Position numbers and translations under genes: made by a program
In this document: piece after piece, positions 45,367 through 54,843 of the stretch
How positions within the stretch are numbered: position 1 is the stretch's first letter
Layout: the number at the start of each line of letters is the position of its first letter
Notes under the pieces: model-generated
What the model saw: only the letters and a program-made list of their open reading frames with translations
Databases searched by the model: none
What the model was told of the DNA's origin: nothing
Assembly (NCBI GenBank): GCA_902790625.1
Contig: CADASP010000013.1
Span: forward strand, 1 to 64,000
Origin: an uncultured Prevotellaceae bacterium
GTDB taxonomy: Bacteria; Bacteroidota; Bacteroidia; Bacteroidales; Bacteroidaceae
Length of the DNA stretch: 64,000 nt
Direction of reading: 5' to 3'

Positions 45367-46995
45367 ATGAAGACCCGCAGTCGGAAGGTATATGTCGTCT
45401 ACATGGCATTGGTGGCCGCGTGCATGTTGTGGCTGCAACTGCTCGATGCCTTCACCTTGGGCGACGACATGGCCTACCGGTTTGTGTGGCGTGCCAACGA
45501 GAGCGAGCCGCTGCAGCTGGTCGACAGCTTCGGCGACCTGGTTCATTCGCAATGGGTGCACTATCACACCATGAATGGGCGCTGGGTGGTGCACAGCGTG
45601 GCCCAAGCACTGCTGGGTTTTGCCCCTCCTCAACTCTATCAGGTCATCAGCGCCCTGCTGTTCGTGGGACTATTGTATCTCGGTGCCCGCCTGACAGTAG
45701 GGCGCAAGCAGCATCTGTTTGCCTCGGTGCTGATATGCTTCTTCCTGTTTGTGGTCTCCCGGGGATTCCGCACCACCATGCTGTGGAGCATGGGCACGTT
45801 CAACTACCTGTGGACCACTACGTTCACCTTGGCTTTCCTACTCTATCTGAAACATTTGGGCCACGCCACGCTGACGGCCAAGCATTGGTGGCTGTCGCCG
45901 TTGTCGCTGCTCGTTGGAAGCAGCCACGAAGGGTTGGCCTTGCCACTGGCCATCACCTTCCTGGTCGTCATCATCGCCGAGAGGAAGAAGGTGGCTCATC
46001 GCGCCGTCCTCCCCTATCTGTGCTGGTATATGGTGGGCGCGGCCATCGTCGTCCTCACCCCTGCCCTGTGGAGCCGAGCCGACGGCGGGATGACGCTCTA
46101 CAACAGAATGTTGAGCGGGGCCATCAACCTGTTCCTCAACATGAGGGTTGGCTGGCTGCTGCTGTTCACCATCATCTATCTCTACCGAAAGAACCGTAGT
46201 CTGCTGCGACAGAAGTTGTGGCAGTTCCGCTATGCTTATTTGTGTCTTGCCATGTCGCTGGGCATCATCGCCGTGTGTGGCACCAACCTGGAGCGCGTGG
46301 CGTTCTTCACCGACTTCATCGCCTTGCTACTGATGGTCGAGCTGTGGAGCACCCTCATCGCCGAGCGGTGGCATCGCCACATCATCATCGCCAGCTCGGC
46401 CGTCATGGTCGCGCTCCTCATCCCCGCCATCGTGGTGCGAAGCCAGAACTATCGCTATAGCGAACATATCAAGCAGCAGATGATGGAGCCTGGAAAAGAG
46501 CTAATAACAGTGGAGCAGCCCCTGAAAGGCGATTCGTGGATGATGGATTTCTGTAGGGAGCGATACGTGTACCCATCAGCCGAGTTTGGCTTCTATTGCT
46601 GCTACATGGCGTTCAACGCGCACGACACCAACATCCGCATGGCCGCCACGCTCTGCAACAAGCAGCAGATGGTGTTCCTGCCCGAAGACGTTGTCAAGAA
46701 GATAGCCACCGACAGTATGGCTTTTGCCCATTATGAGCTGGATGCCAACAAGGAACTGTATGTGTGGAGAGTCAGCGAGGGGCAGCAGGTTGACAAAGTG
46801 ATATTCAGTCTGAAGCCCGAAGACACCTCGGCACTCATGCCCCACCAGCGGCTGCTGGCCTACAAGGGCAACAGCTACGTGATGGACGACCACCTGCGCT
46901 ATAGTGTCGTCAGGGTTGGTGGTCGCTCGTATCTGGTATTCACCCGCCCCACCACCAACATCTTCCGCCGCATCGACACGATAAAGTACGAATAG
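45367..46995 (+). CDS. Polytopic membrane protein, DUF6056-like
   Basis: A 542-residue protein with about ten hydrophobic helices between residues 8 and 360 and a soluble C-terminal part of ~180 residues. The motif FTLGDDMAYRFVW after the first helix, VHYHTMNGRWVVH and SFLWSMGTFNYLW-like segments (TTMLWSMGTFNYLWTTT) match the DUF6056 group of Bacteroidetes proteins that resemble membrane glycosyltransferases (GT-C type) with an early acidic motif. Substrate unknown. It stands alone between recA and xylB. Confidence 0.65.
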   Translation: MKTRSRKVYVVYMALVAACMLWLQLLDAFTLGDDMAYRFVWRANESEPLQLVDSFGDLVHSQWVHYHTMNGRWVVHSVAQALLGFAPPQLYQVISALLFVGLLYLGARLTVGRKQHLFASVLICFFLFVVSRGFRTTMLWSMGTFNYLWTTTFTLAFLLYLKHLGHATLTAKHWWLSPLSLLVGSSHEGLALPLAITFLVVIIAERKKVAHRAVLPYLCWYMVGAAIVVLTPALWSRADGGMTLYNRMLSGAINLFLNMRVGWLLLFTIIYLYRKNRSLLRQKLWQFRYAYLCLAMSLGIIAVCGTNLERVAFFTDFIALLLMVELWSTLIAERWHRHIIIASSAVMVALLIPAIVVRSQNYRYSEHIKQQMMEPGKELITVEQPLKGDSWMMDFCRERYVYPSAEFGFYCCYMAFNAHDTNIRMAATLCNKQQMVFLPEDVVKKIATDSMAFAHYELDANKELYVWRVSEGQQVDKVIFSLKPEDTSALMPHQRLLAYKGNSYVMDDHLRYSVVRVGGRSYLVFTRPTTNIFRRIDTIKYE

Positions 46996-47148
46996 CACGC
47001 GAACGGCTGCCGCGAGAAGCCCCTCTAATACTAAAGATACTAAAAAAACATACATTTTTTCGCGTTTTTGCTTGTGTAATTGAAAAAAATTAGGGAAATT
47101 TGCGCTTTGAACGTATTATGAAATAGAATCAACATCATTCAACCGATT

Positions 47149-48639
47149 ATGACAGCAAGATATTTATTAGGCTTCGATGTAGGCAGTTCGTCTGTGAAGG
47201 CATCGTTGGTGAATGCCGACAACGGCAAGTGTGTAGCGTCGGCTTTCTTCCCCGAGAAGGAAGCTCCCATCAAGGCAGTGAAGGCCGGATGGGCCGAGCA
47301 GGAACCCGACTCCTGGTGGCAGTATGGCAAACAGGCCCTGCAGAAAATCAAGGCCGAAGCGCAGGTGAAGGGCGACGACATCGTGGCCATCGGCATCTCC
47401 TATCAGATGCACGGCCTGGTGTGTGTGGATAAGGACCTGAAGCCCCTGCGCCCCGCCATCATCTGGTGCGACTCGCGTGCCGTGCCCTACGGCGAGCGGG
47501 CCTTCAACGAGCTGGGTGCCGAGCAGTGCCTCACCCACCTGCTCAACTCGCCGGGCAACTTCACCGCCGCCAAGCTGGCTTGGGTGAAGGAGAACGAACC
47601 CGACCTCTATAATAAAATATATAAGGTGATGCTGCCTGGCGACTACATCGCCATGCGCCTCAGCGGCGTGGCCAACACCACCGTGAGCGGACTCTCGGAG
47701 GGCATGTTCTGGGACTTCAAGGAAAACAGCGTGGCCAGCTTCCTGCTCGACTACTACGGCATCCCCGCCTCGTTCATCCCCGACATCGTGCCCACGTTCT
47801 CCGTGCAGAGCAGCGTCTGTGAGGCCGCAGCACAGGAGTTGGGACTGAAGGCCGGCACGCCCATCACCTATCGTGGTGGCGACCAGCCCAACAACGCCCT
47901 CTCGCTCAACGTGTTCAATCCGGGCGAGATTGCAGCCACCGCTGGCACCAGCGGCGTGGTCTACGGCGTGCTCGGCGAGGTGAACTACGACCCGAAGAGC
48001 CGGGTGAACACCTTCGCCCACGTGAACCACTCAGGCGAAGGGGCTACCCGCCTCGGCGTGCTCCTCTGCATCAACGGCACGGGCATCCTCAACGCGTGGA
48101 TGCACCGCAACGTGACCTTCGACATGGGCTATGCCGAGATGAACGACCTGGCCGCACAGGCTCCCATCGGCAGCGACGGCGTGTGCATCATGCCCTTCGG
48201 CAATGGTGCCGAGCGCGTGCTGCAAAACCGCGAGCTGGGCTGCAGCATCCATGGCCTGAACTTCAACAAGCATGCCCGCCCGCATCTGGTGCGCGCAGCA
48301 CAGGAGGGCATCGTCTTCAGCTTCTGCTATGGCATGGAGATTATGCAGCAGATGGGCATGGACATCAAGAAAATCCACGCCGGCAAGGCCAACATGTTCC
48401 TCTCGCCCCTGTTCCGCAACACGCTGGCTGGCGTGAGCGGGGCCACCATCGAACTCTATGAGACCGACGGCAGCGTGGGTGCCGCCAAGGGCGCTGGCAT
48501 CGGCGCCGGCATCTATGCCGACCACGACGAGGCCTTCGCAACACTTGAGAAGCTGCAGGTCATCGAGCCTGACGCTGCCCACCGCGACGAGTATCAAGCA
48601 GCCTACGCCCATTGGAAGGAGACTTTGGGCAAGATGTAA
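47149..48639 (+). CDS. xylB: Xylulokinase
   Basis: A 496-residue FGGY-family kinase. The N-terminal LGFDVGSSSVKASLV phosphate loop, GISYQMHGLVCVD and IIWCDSRAV (substrate side) and the C-terminal YRGGDQPNNALSLN and GAAKGAGIGAG (ATP side) fit xylulokinase. It phosphorylates D-xylulose to xylulose-5-phosphate. xylA follows 60 bp downstream, so an operon is likely. No xylose regulator or transporter gene is adjacent. Confidence 0.92.
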   Translation: MTARYLLGFDVGSSSVKASLVNADNGKCVASAFFPEKEAPIKAVKAGWAEQEPDSWWQYGKQALQKIKAEAQVKGDDIVAIGISYQMHGLVCVDKDLKPLRPAIIWCDSRAVPYGERAFNELGAEQCLTHLLNSPGNFTAAKLAWVKENEPDLYNKIYKVMLPGDYIAMRLSGVANTTVSGLSEGMFWDFKENSVASFLLDYYGIPASFIPDIVPTFSVQSSVCEAAAQELGLKAGTPITYRGGDQPNNALSLNVFNPGEIAATAGTSGVVYGVLGEVNYDPKSRVNTFAHVNHSGEGATRLGVLLCINGTGILNAWMHRNVTFDMGYAEMNDLAAQAPIGSDGVCIMPFGNGAERVLQNRELGCSIHGLNFNKHARPHLVRAAQEGIVFSFCYGMEIMQQMGMDIKKIHAGKANMFLSPLFRNTLAGVSGATIELYETDGSVGAAKGAGIGAGIYADHDEAFATLEKLQVIEPDAAHRDEYQAAYAHWKETLGKM

Positions 48640-48699
48640 TCTCGTACGAAAACAAAAAGCAATACCAATTTCATTCTATTTTTTCAACTAACAACAATT

Positions 48700-50019
48700 A
48701 TGGCAAAAGAGTATTTCGCCTTTACAGGCAAGATTCCTTTCGAAGGAAAAGACAGTAAGAACGTGATGGCTTTCCACTACTACGAACCCGAGAAGGTGGT
48801 GATGGGAAAGAAGATGAAGGACTGGCTGAAGTTCGCCATGGCTTGGTGGCACACACTGGGTGGAGCCAGCGCCGACCAGTTTGGTGGACAGACCCGCAGC
48901 TACGAGTGGGACAAGGCTACCGACCCCGTGCAGCGCGCCAAGGACAAGATGGACGCCGGCTTCGAAATCATGGACAAGCTGGGCATCAACTACTTCTGCT
49001 TCCACGACGTAGACCTCGTCGAGGAGGGAGAGACCATCGCCGAGTACGAGCGCCGCATGAAGGAGATCACCGACTACGCTCTGGTGAAGATGCAGCAGTT
49101 CCCCAACATCAAGCTGCTCTGGGGCACCGCCAACGTGTTTGGCAACAAGCGCTATGCCAACGGCGCATCGACCAACCCCGACTTCGACGTCGTGGCACGC
49201 GCCATCGTGCAGATTAAGAACGCCATCGACGCCACCATCAAGCTGGGCGGCACCAACTATGTGTTCTGGGGCGGACGCGAGGGCTACATGAGCCTGCTCA
49301 ACACCGACCAGAAGCGCGAGAAGGAGCACATGGCCACCATGCTCACCATGGCTCGCGACTATGCACGCGCCAAGGGATTCAAGGGCACGTTCCTCATCGA
49401 GCCGAAGCCCATGGAGCCTTCGAAGCACCAGTATGATGTGGACACCGAGACCGTCATCGGATTCCTCCGTGCACACGGTCTGGACAAGGACTTCAAGGTG
49501 AACATCGAGGTGAACCACGCCACACTGGCTGGCCACACCTTCGAGCATGAGCTGGCTTGCGCTGTCGACGCTGGCATGCTGGGAAGCATCGATGCCAACC
49601 GTGGCGACGCTCAGAACGGCTGGGACACCGACCAGTTCCCCATCGACAACTACGAGCTGACACAGGCCATGATGGAAATCATCCGCAACGGTGGCCTGGG
49701 CAATGGCGGCACCAACTTCGATGCCAAGATCCGTCGCAACAGCACCGACCTGGAGGATTTGTTCATCGCTCACATCAGCGGTATGGACGCCATGGCACGC
49801 GCGCTGATGAACGCTGCCGACATCCTGGAGAACAGCGAGCTGCCCGCCATGAAGAAGGAGCGCTACGCCAGCTTCGACGCCGGTCTGGGCAAGGACTTCG
49901 AGGACGGCAAGCTCTCGCTGGAGCAGGTCTACGAGTACGGCAAGAAGGTTGGCGAGCCCAAGCAGACCAGTGGCAAGCAGGAGAAGTACGAGACCATCGT
50001 AGCCCTCTACGCCAAGTAA
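48700..50019 (+). CDS. xylA: Xylose isomerase
   Basis: A 439-residue class II xylose isomerase. YFCFHDVDLVEEG (catalytic His and Asp), NYVFWGGREGYMSLLNTD, FLIEPKPMEPSKHQYD and VNIEVNHATLAGHTFEHEL (metal-binding Glu/His residues) are intact. It converts D-xylose to D-xylulose. A 12-bp terminator follows. Confidence 0.96.
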   Translation: MAKEYFAFTGKIPFEGKDSKNVMAFHYYEPEKVVMGKKMKDWLKFAMAWWHTLGGASADQFGGQTRSYEWDKATDPVQRAKDKMDAGFEIMDKLGINYFCFHDVDLVEEGETIAEYERRMKEITDYALVKMQQFPNIKLLWGTANVFGNKRYANGASTNPDFDVVARAIVQIKNAIDATIKLGGTNYVFWGGREGYMSLLNTDQKREKEHMATMLTMARDYARAKGFKGTFLIEPKPMEPSKHQYDVDTETVIGFLRAHGLDKDFKVNIEVNHATLAGHTFEHELACAVDAGMLGSIDANRGDAQNGWDTDQFPIDNYELTQAMMEIIRNGGLGNGGTNFDAKIRRNSTDLEDLFIAHISGMDAMARALMNAADILENSELPAMKKERYASFDAGLGKDFEDGKLSLEQVYEYGKKVGEPKQTSGKQEKYETIVALYAK

Positions 50020-50042
50020 GCATCGCTAAATCTTCACGCATT

Positions 50043-50088
50043 AATGGCTCAGGGACATCATTTGTACCCTGAGCCATTCTTGTTTTCT
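50043..50088. terminator. Terminator between xylA and rodA (bidirectional candidate)
   Basis: A 12-bp perfect stem AATGGCTCAGGG (50043-50054) with CCCTGAGCCATT (50067-50078), then CTTGTTTTC. On the minus strand it lies about 70 bp after the rodA stop. Confidence 0.75.
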
Positions 50089-50146
50089 ATCCCATCTATT
50101 CCGTCTATAGCATCTATCCCGTCTATAGCATCTATCCCGCCCCCTA
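50088..50146. repeat. Micro-repeat family e, second locus
   Basis: CTATAGCATCTATCCCGT units in tandem between xylA and rodA. Confidence 0.7.
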
Positions 50147-50150
50147 AATC

Positions 50151-51617
50151 CTATTGCCGGGCCAAATTCCGCCGCGCATCAAGCGCCAGAAAGATGAACA
50201 ACAGGAAGGTGAACCCCCACAGCGAGGACCCTCCATAGCTGAAGAAAGGCAGAGGGATGCCGATGACGGGCGTCAGCCCCAGCACCATGCCCACATTGAT
50301 GAACACATGGAAGAGGAACACCGAGAGCACGCAGTAGCCATAGATGCGCGCAAAGGCGGTGGGCTGGCGCTCGGCAAGGTGGATGAGCCGGAGGATGAGC
50401 AACAGAAACAGCACCAGCACACCGGCTGCGCCAATGAAGCCCTCCTCCTCGCCTACGGTACAGAAAATGAAGTCGGTATCCTGTTCGGGAACGTATTTCA
50501 GCTTGGTCTGTGTGCCGTTGAGGAACCCCTTTCCTTCCAGACCGCCTGAGCCGATGGCAATCTCACTCTGGTGCACATTGTAGCCGGCACCGCGCAAATC
50601 CTCCTCCAGCCCCAGCAGCACATTGATGCGGGTGCGCTGATGGTCTTGCAGCATGTGGTTGAGACCATAGTCGGCACCATGGAAGAACACCAGCGACCCC
50701 ACGGCGAAGAACGCTATCCACAGATAGTTGCGCAGCTGGGTGTGATAGGCGCGCCACAGCAGCCAGCCCACAAGCAGCACGCTCACCGTCAGTTGAATCC
50801 AGTAGATGTCGAAAGGAATGACATACACCGAGAAGGCCAAACTGGCCACAGTGACACCCACGCATGCAGCAATGGCGATGAGCGATTCGCGCCAATCGCG
50901 CAGATACACCCCTATCATCACCGACGAGAACACCTGGATGGCCAACAGCACCACGAAGCGCCCTACGTGAGTGGGGGTGTCGAACAGCAGTGGCTGGCTA
51001 TAGCGGATGCCAACGACGAAGTAGAACACGGCGGCCACGGCGGTGAAGAGCACACTGCCCGTCATGCCCTCGCGATAGAGCATCAGGAAAAACGCCAAGT
51101 AGACCAGCGCCGACCCCGTCTCACGCTGCATCACGATAAACAGCATGGGAGCGAAGATGATGGCCAGCGTCTTCAGGAAGTCACGCCAGCGGTGGATATC
51201 GTATTCGCGCACCGACATCAGCTTGGCCAGCGCCAGCGCAGTGGCAAACTTGGCAAACTCGGCTGGCTGCAAGCGAAGGGGGCCCAGCACCAGCCACGAC
51301 CGCGAACCCTTGATGCTCACGGGATTGAAGATGGTGGCAAAGAGCAGCACCAGCATCAGACCATAGAGCACATAGGCGAAGGTGCTGTAGTAGCGGTCGT
51401 CGAGCAGCATAATCACTAAGGCCAGCACCAGCGACGTGCCTATCCACACAATCTGCATACCGCTGCGCGTGTCGAGCGACAGCAGGTTGGTGTCGGTGCC
51501 GAAGTCGTAGCTCGCGCCGCACACACTCATCCAACCGAAGGCCAGCAGCCCCAGGTAGAAGACGATGGTCAGATAGTCGACAGAGCGAAGAACGCCCTTG
51601 GGCTTTTCATTGTTCAT
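50151..51617 (-). CDS. rodA: Rod-shape SEDS protein RodA
   Basis: A 488-residue SEDS-family peptidoglycan glycosyltransferase with about ten helices. SRSWLVLGPLRLQPAEFAK, QRETGSALVYLAFFLML, FIFCTVGEEEGFIGAAGVL and the C-terminal GLTPVIGIPLPFFSYGGSS are SEDS hallmarks. It is longer than E. coli RodA (about 370 residues) because of extra segments around residues 205-320, as in other Bacteroidetes. It is not next to mreBCD, which start at 62.8 kb. The divergent promoter is shared with the aspC region. Confidence 0.93.
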   Translation of the reverse strand: MNNEKPKGVLRSVDYLTIVFYLGLLAFGWMSVCGASYDFGTDTNLLSLDTRSGMQIVWIGTSLVLALVIMLLDDRYYSTFAYVLYGLMLVLLFATIFNPVSIKGSRSWLVLGPLRLQPAEFAKFATALALAKLMSVREYDIHRWRDFLKTLAIIFAPMLFIVMQRETGSALVYLAFFLMLYREGMTGSVLFTAVAAVFYFVVGIRYSQPLLFDTPTHVGRFVVLLAIQVFSSVMIGVYLRDWRESLIAIAACVGVTVASLAFSVYVIPFDIYWIQLTVSVLLVGWLLWRAYHTQLRNYLWIAFFAVGSLVFFHGADYGLNHMLQDHQRTRINVLLGLEEDLRGAGYNVHQSEIAIGSGGLEGKGFLNGTQTKLKYVPEQDTDFIFCTVGEEEGFIGAAGVLVLFLLLILRLIHLAERQPTAFARIYGYCVLSVFLFHVFINVGMVLGLTPVIGIPLPFFSYGGSSLWGFTFLLFIFLALDARRNLARQ

Positions 51618-51716
51618 TGCACAAGCACCCCGATGCAGGCGGTGGAAGAAAGGGCAAGCCCTAAAACGCCACTTCGTTATAATCCCTGCACGAATTCATA
51701 GAATTGAAAATTGCTG

Positions 51717-51748
51717 CAAAGGTACGAAGAACCACGAGAAAAAGCAAA
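51717..51748 (-). promoter_or_regulatory. rodA: Promoter of rodA
   Basis: Minus strand TTTG (51745-51748), 20 bases, TACCTTTG followed by CAG (51717-51724). An AAAGAAAA/TTTTCTTT inverted repeat (51747-51768) lies between it and the aspC promoter. Confidence 0.65.
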
Positions 51749-51765
51749 AGAAAATCGAATTTTTC

Positions 51766-51797
51766 TTTCGCGTTCACAAAATAAATGATTACCTTTG
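51766..51797 (+). promoter_or_regulatory. aspC: Promoter of aspC
   Basis: TTTCG (51766-51770) as a degenerate upstream element, 19 bases, TACCTTTG (51790-51797); the ATG is 34 bases downstream. Confidence 0.55.
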
Positions 51798-51830
51798 CAC
51801 GTTGAAAAGATACTTAACGAAACTACAACC

Positions 51831-53045
51831 ATGGTTAAACTATCCAATCGTCTGCAGAGACTGGCTCCATCGGCCACTCTGGCCATGTCGCAGAAGAGCG
51901 CCGAGATGAAGGCCCAAGGCATCGACGTCATCAATATGAGCGTGGGCGAACCCGACTTCAACACGCCCGACCACATCAAAGACGCTGCCAAGCTGGCCAT
52001 CGACCAAAACTACTCGCGCTACAGCCCAGTGCCAGGATATGCCGACCTGCGCCAGGCCATCAGCAACAAGCTGAAGCGCGAGAACGGACTCGACTACTCA
52101 CCCAGCGAGATACTGGTGAGCAATGGAGCCAAGCAGAGCGTGTGCAACACCGTGATGGCTCTGGTGAATCCGGGCGACGAGGTCATCATCCCGGCACCCT
52201 ACTGGGTGAGCTACCCGCAGATGGTGCTTCTGGCAGGAGGAGACCCTGTCATCGTGCAAGCATCCTTCGACCAAGACTTCAAGATGACACCCCAACAGCT
52301 GGAGGCTGCCATCACGCCAAAGACACGGCTCATCATCCTCTGCTCGCCCAGCAACCCCACTGGCTCAGTATATAATAAAGAGGAATTGCGCGCACTCGCG
52401 AACATTATTGTACAACATGACGACCTCTTCGTGCTGGCCGACGAAATCTACGAGCACATCAACTATGTGGGCCACCATGAGTCGATAGCACAGTTCCCCG
52501 GCATGAAGGAGCGCACCATCGTGGTGAACGGCGTGAGCAAGGCCTACGCCATGACGGGCTGGCGCATTGGCTACATTGCCGCGCCCGAATGGATTGTGAA
52601 AGGCTGCAACAAGCTGCAGGGCCAGTACACCAGCGGACCGTGCAGCGTGAGCCAGAAGGCCGCAGTGGCTGCCTATGAACAGAGCCAGCAGTGCGTGGAA
52701 GAGATGCGGCAGGCCTTCCTGCGCCGCCGCGACCTCATCGTGGAGCTGGCCAAGGACATCCCCGGCCTCGAGGTGAACGTGCCGCAAGGCGCCTTCTACC
52801 TCTTCCCCAAGTGCAGCAGCTTCTACGGCTGTTCCGTCGGTTGTGGCACCGCCACAACAAAAAGGACCATCAACACCAGCACCGACCTGGCCCTCTACCT
52901 GCTCGAAGAGGCGCATGTGGCCACCGTGGGAGGCGACGCTTTTGGCGACCCCGACTGCTTCCGAATGAGCTACGCCACCAGCGACGAAAACATCCGAGAA
53001 GCCATGCGACGCATCAAAGAAGCACTCGCCAAGCTGGCGAAATGA
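51831..53045 (+). CDS. aspC: Class I aminotransferase (aspartate aminotransferase type)
   Basis: A 404-residue PLP enzyme of fold type I. INMSVGEPDFNTPDHIK, YSPVPGYADLRQAI, SNGAKQSVCNTVMALVNPGDEV, CSPSNPTGSVY, DEIYEHINY and VNGVSKAYAMTGWRIGY (PLP lysine in SKAYAM) are subclass Ib aspartate aminotransferase segments. The Bacteroidetes insertion KCSSFYGC...TINTSTDLALYLLEEAHVA is present. It interconverts aspartate/2-oxoglutarate and oxaloacetate/glutamate. The start at 51831 is set by the promoter; earlier in-frame codons overlap it. Confidence 0.92.
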   Translation: MVKLSNRLQRLAPSATLAMSQKSAEMKAQGIDVINMSVGEPDFNTPDHIKDAAKLAIDQNYSRYSPVPGYADLRQAISNKLKRENGLDYSPSEILVSNGAKQSVCNTVMALVNPGDEVIIPAPYWVSYPQMVLLAGGDPVIVQASFDQDFKMTPQQLEAAITPKTRLIILCSPSNPTGSVYNKEELRALANIIVQHDDLFVLADEIYEHINYVGHHESIAQFPGMKERTIVVNGVSKAYAMTGWRIGYIAAPEWIVKGCNKLQGQYTSGPCSVSQKAAVAAYEQSQQCVEEMRQAFLRRRDLIVELAKDIPGLEVNVPQGAFYLFPKCSSFYGCSVGCGTATTKRTINTSTDLALYLLEEAHVATVGGDAFGDPDCFRMSYATSDENIREAMRRIKEALAKLAK

Positions 53046-53098
53046 AAAAAATGAGAGTTAAACGTTGTTAAATCCTGTCGAAGTCCACATTTTTATAC

Positions 53099-53106
53099 TA
53101 TCTTTG
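53099..53106 (+). promoter_or_regulatory. Promoter -7 element of the exbB-tonB operon
   Basis: TATCTTTG at 53099-53106 without a clear TTTG partner. The ~110-nt leader contains AGCACTT-tacc-AAGTGCT (53125-53142), a 7-bp hairpin. Confidence 0.5.
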
Positions 53107-53218
53107 TGGCGAAATATGCTGTGTAGCACTTTACCAAGTGCTCGCATGGCATTGTAACTAACGGCATTTCGACTTTTTACATCTTAATTTATTTAATAAC
53201 TTAAAAACAAAAAAATTT

Positions 53219-54064
53219 ATGGCAACACAGCAAGCAGCTGCTCCCGCAGCAAAGAAAGCCTCTAAAGGCACAAGCAGTATCGGTATCAAAGACGCCATCT
53301 GGGTGATTGTCGTCTGTGCTATCATTGCATTCTGCAACTTCTTCTTCAACTTCGGTCAGGCCTCGAACTTCGAGGGTGGCGATCCCGACGGCGGCAGCCC
53401 ACTGAACATCTGGGGTACTATCTTCAAGGGCGGTGTCATCGTGCCTGTCATCCACACCCTGTTGCTCACCGTGCTCTGCATGTGCATCGAGCGCGTCATC
53501 GCTCTGAGCAAGTGCATCGGTAAGGAGAAGCTCGCCACATTCGTAGGCAAGATCAAGAAGGACATCAAGGCTAAGGACTTCGACGCTGCTCTCCGCGACT
53601 GCGACAAGCAGGGTGGAAGCGTGGCCAACGTGGTTCGCGCTGCCGTGATGGCTTACAAAGAGGCCGACGCTACTACCGGCATCAAGAAGGAAGTGAAGAT
53701 GGCTCGCATACAGCAGGCTCACGAAGAGGCTATCGCCGTTGAGATGCCCACACTGACCATGAACCTCCCCATCATCGCCACCATCGTCACGCTGGGTACG
53801 CTGACCGGTCTGCTCGGTACTGTGGTAGGTATGATCAAGTCGTTCCAGGCTCTGGCACAGGGCGGTGGCGGTGACTCCGTCGAACTGTCGGCTGGTATCT
53901 CTGAGGCTCTGATTAACACGGCCTTCGGTATCGGTACTTCATGGCTCGCCGTGGTAGGCTACAACTTCTTCACTAACCGCATCGACAAGATTGCGTTTGC
54001 ACTGGACGAGATTGGTTATTCAATTGCACAGACCTACGCTGCTACTCACACCGACGAAGCTTAG
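53219..54064 (+). CDS. exbB: MotA/TolQ/ExbB proton-channel protein
   Basis: A 281-residue inner-membrane protein with three main hydrophobic helices: near residue 22 (AIWVIVVCAIIAFCNFFF), around 75-95 (VIVPVIHTLLLTVLCMC) and the conserved C-terminal pair TMNLPIIATIVTLGTLTGLLGTV and ALINTAFGIGTSWLAVVGYN typical of MotA/TolQ/ExbB. With ExbD it forms the proton-driven motor that energises TonB. First gene of a 6-kb run with two exbD-like genes, tonB, a PstS-like and a TPR gene. Confidence 0.93.
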   Translation: MATQQAAAPAAKKASKGTSSIGIKDAIWVIVVCAIIAFCNFFFNFGQASNFEGGDPDGGSPLNIWGTIFKGGVIVPVIHTLLLTVLCMCIERVIALSKCIGKEKLATFVGKIKKDIKAKDFDAALRDCDKQGGSVANVVRAAVMAYKEADATTGIKKEVKMARIQQAHEEAIAVEMPTLTMNLPIIATIVTLGTLTGLLGTVVGMIKSFQALAQGGGGDSVELSAGISEALINTAFGIGTSWLAVVGYNFFTNRIDKIAFALDEIGYSIAQTYAATHTDEA

Positions 54065-54100
54065 TTTTCACATTAGCCCACTCTTAAAACCATTACGACT

Positions 54101-54841
54101 ATGGCTAAAATGAAGATTAAGAAAAACGACGTCTGGATCGACATGACACCCATGTCCGACGTGATGGTGCTGCTGCTCACCTTCTTCATGCTCAGCGCCA
54201 ACTTCGTGAAGAACGAAGTGGTGAAGGTGAACACGCCACAGTCGCGCACAGAGGTGAAGGTGCCGTCGACCGCGACGCTCGACATTACCATCGACTCGCT
54301 GGGACGCGTCTATATGGGCACGGACAAGGTGGTCACGATGGAATACGCGCTGGACACACTGCTGTCCAAGGAGTTTAGCAAGTATAAGGACAAACTGGGG
54401 GCACAGAACAAAGACCTTCGCGCCGTATTCAAGGCCGAGACACAGCTCGGAGTCCCCATGGAGCGCATGGCTGAGTACTTGGCAATGACCAACCATGAGG
54501 CCAAATCCAAAATGCTGAAGGAAAACGGACTGCCCCTCGACTCGGTCATAGAGATCCCCAACCCCAACGTGCAGTCGGGTAAGGACATCTACAGCGAGTT
54601 CCAACTCTGGGTGAAGGCTATGAAGAACGGCTACAGGAAATGGTACAAAGACCTGGAGCGCAAAAAGGACAAGGGTGAGTCAATCGACGTTGACCTCAAC
54701 ACCACGCCCAACAAGCTCGAGATTTGCATCAAGGCCGACAAGGACACTCCTTACGGAACGTTCAAGAAAGTCATCAACGAGTTGCAGGACATCAACGAGA
54801 GCCGCTACAAATTGCTTACACAGTATAAAAAGGAAGAATAA
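54101..54841 (+). CDS. exbD: ExbD/TolR family protein (intact copy)
   Basis: A 246-residue protein. VWIDMTPMSDVMVLLLTFFM holds the single transmembrane helix and the functionally important Asp (SDVMV) of ExbD. The periplasmic part is longer than in E. coli ExbD (about 140 residues), with an insert around residues 85-190, as often seen in Bacteroidetes; the end (YGTFKKVINELQDINESRYKLLTQ) is the usual TolR/ExbD fold. Two bases separate its stop from the next exbD-like gene. Confidence 0.9.
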   Translation: MAKMKIKKNDVWIDMTPMSDVMVLLLTFFMLSANFVKNEVVKVNTPQSRTEVKVPSTATLDITIDSLGRVYMGTDKVVTMEYALDTLLSKEFSKYKDKLGAQNKDLRAVFKAETQLGVPMERMAEYLAMTNHEAKSKMLKENGLPLDSVIEIPNPNVQSGKDIYSEFQLWVKAMKNGYRKWYKDLERKKDKGESIDVDLNTTPNKLEICIKADKDTPYGTFKKVINELQDINESRYKLLTQYKKEE

Positions 54842-54843
54842 CT

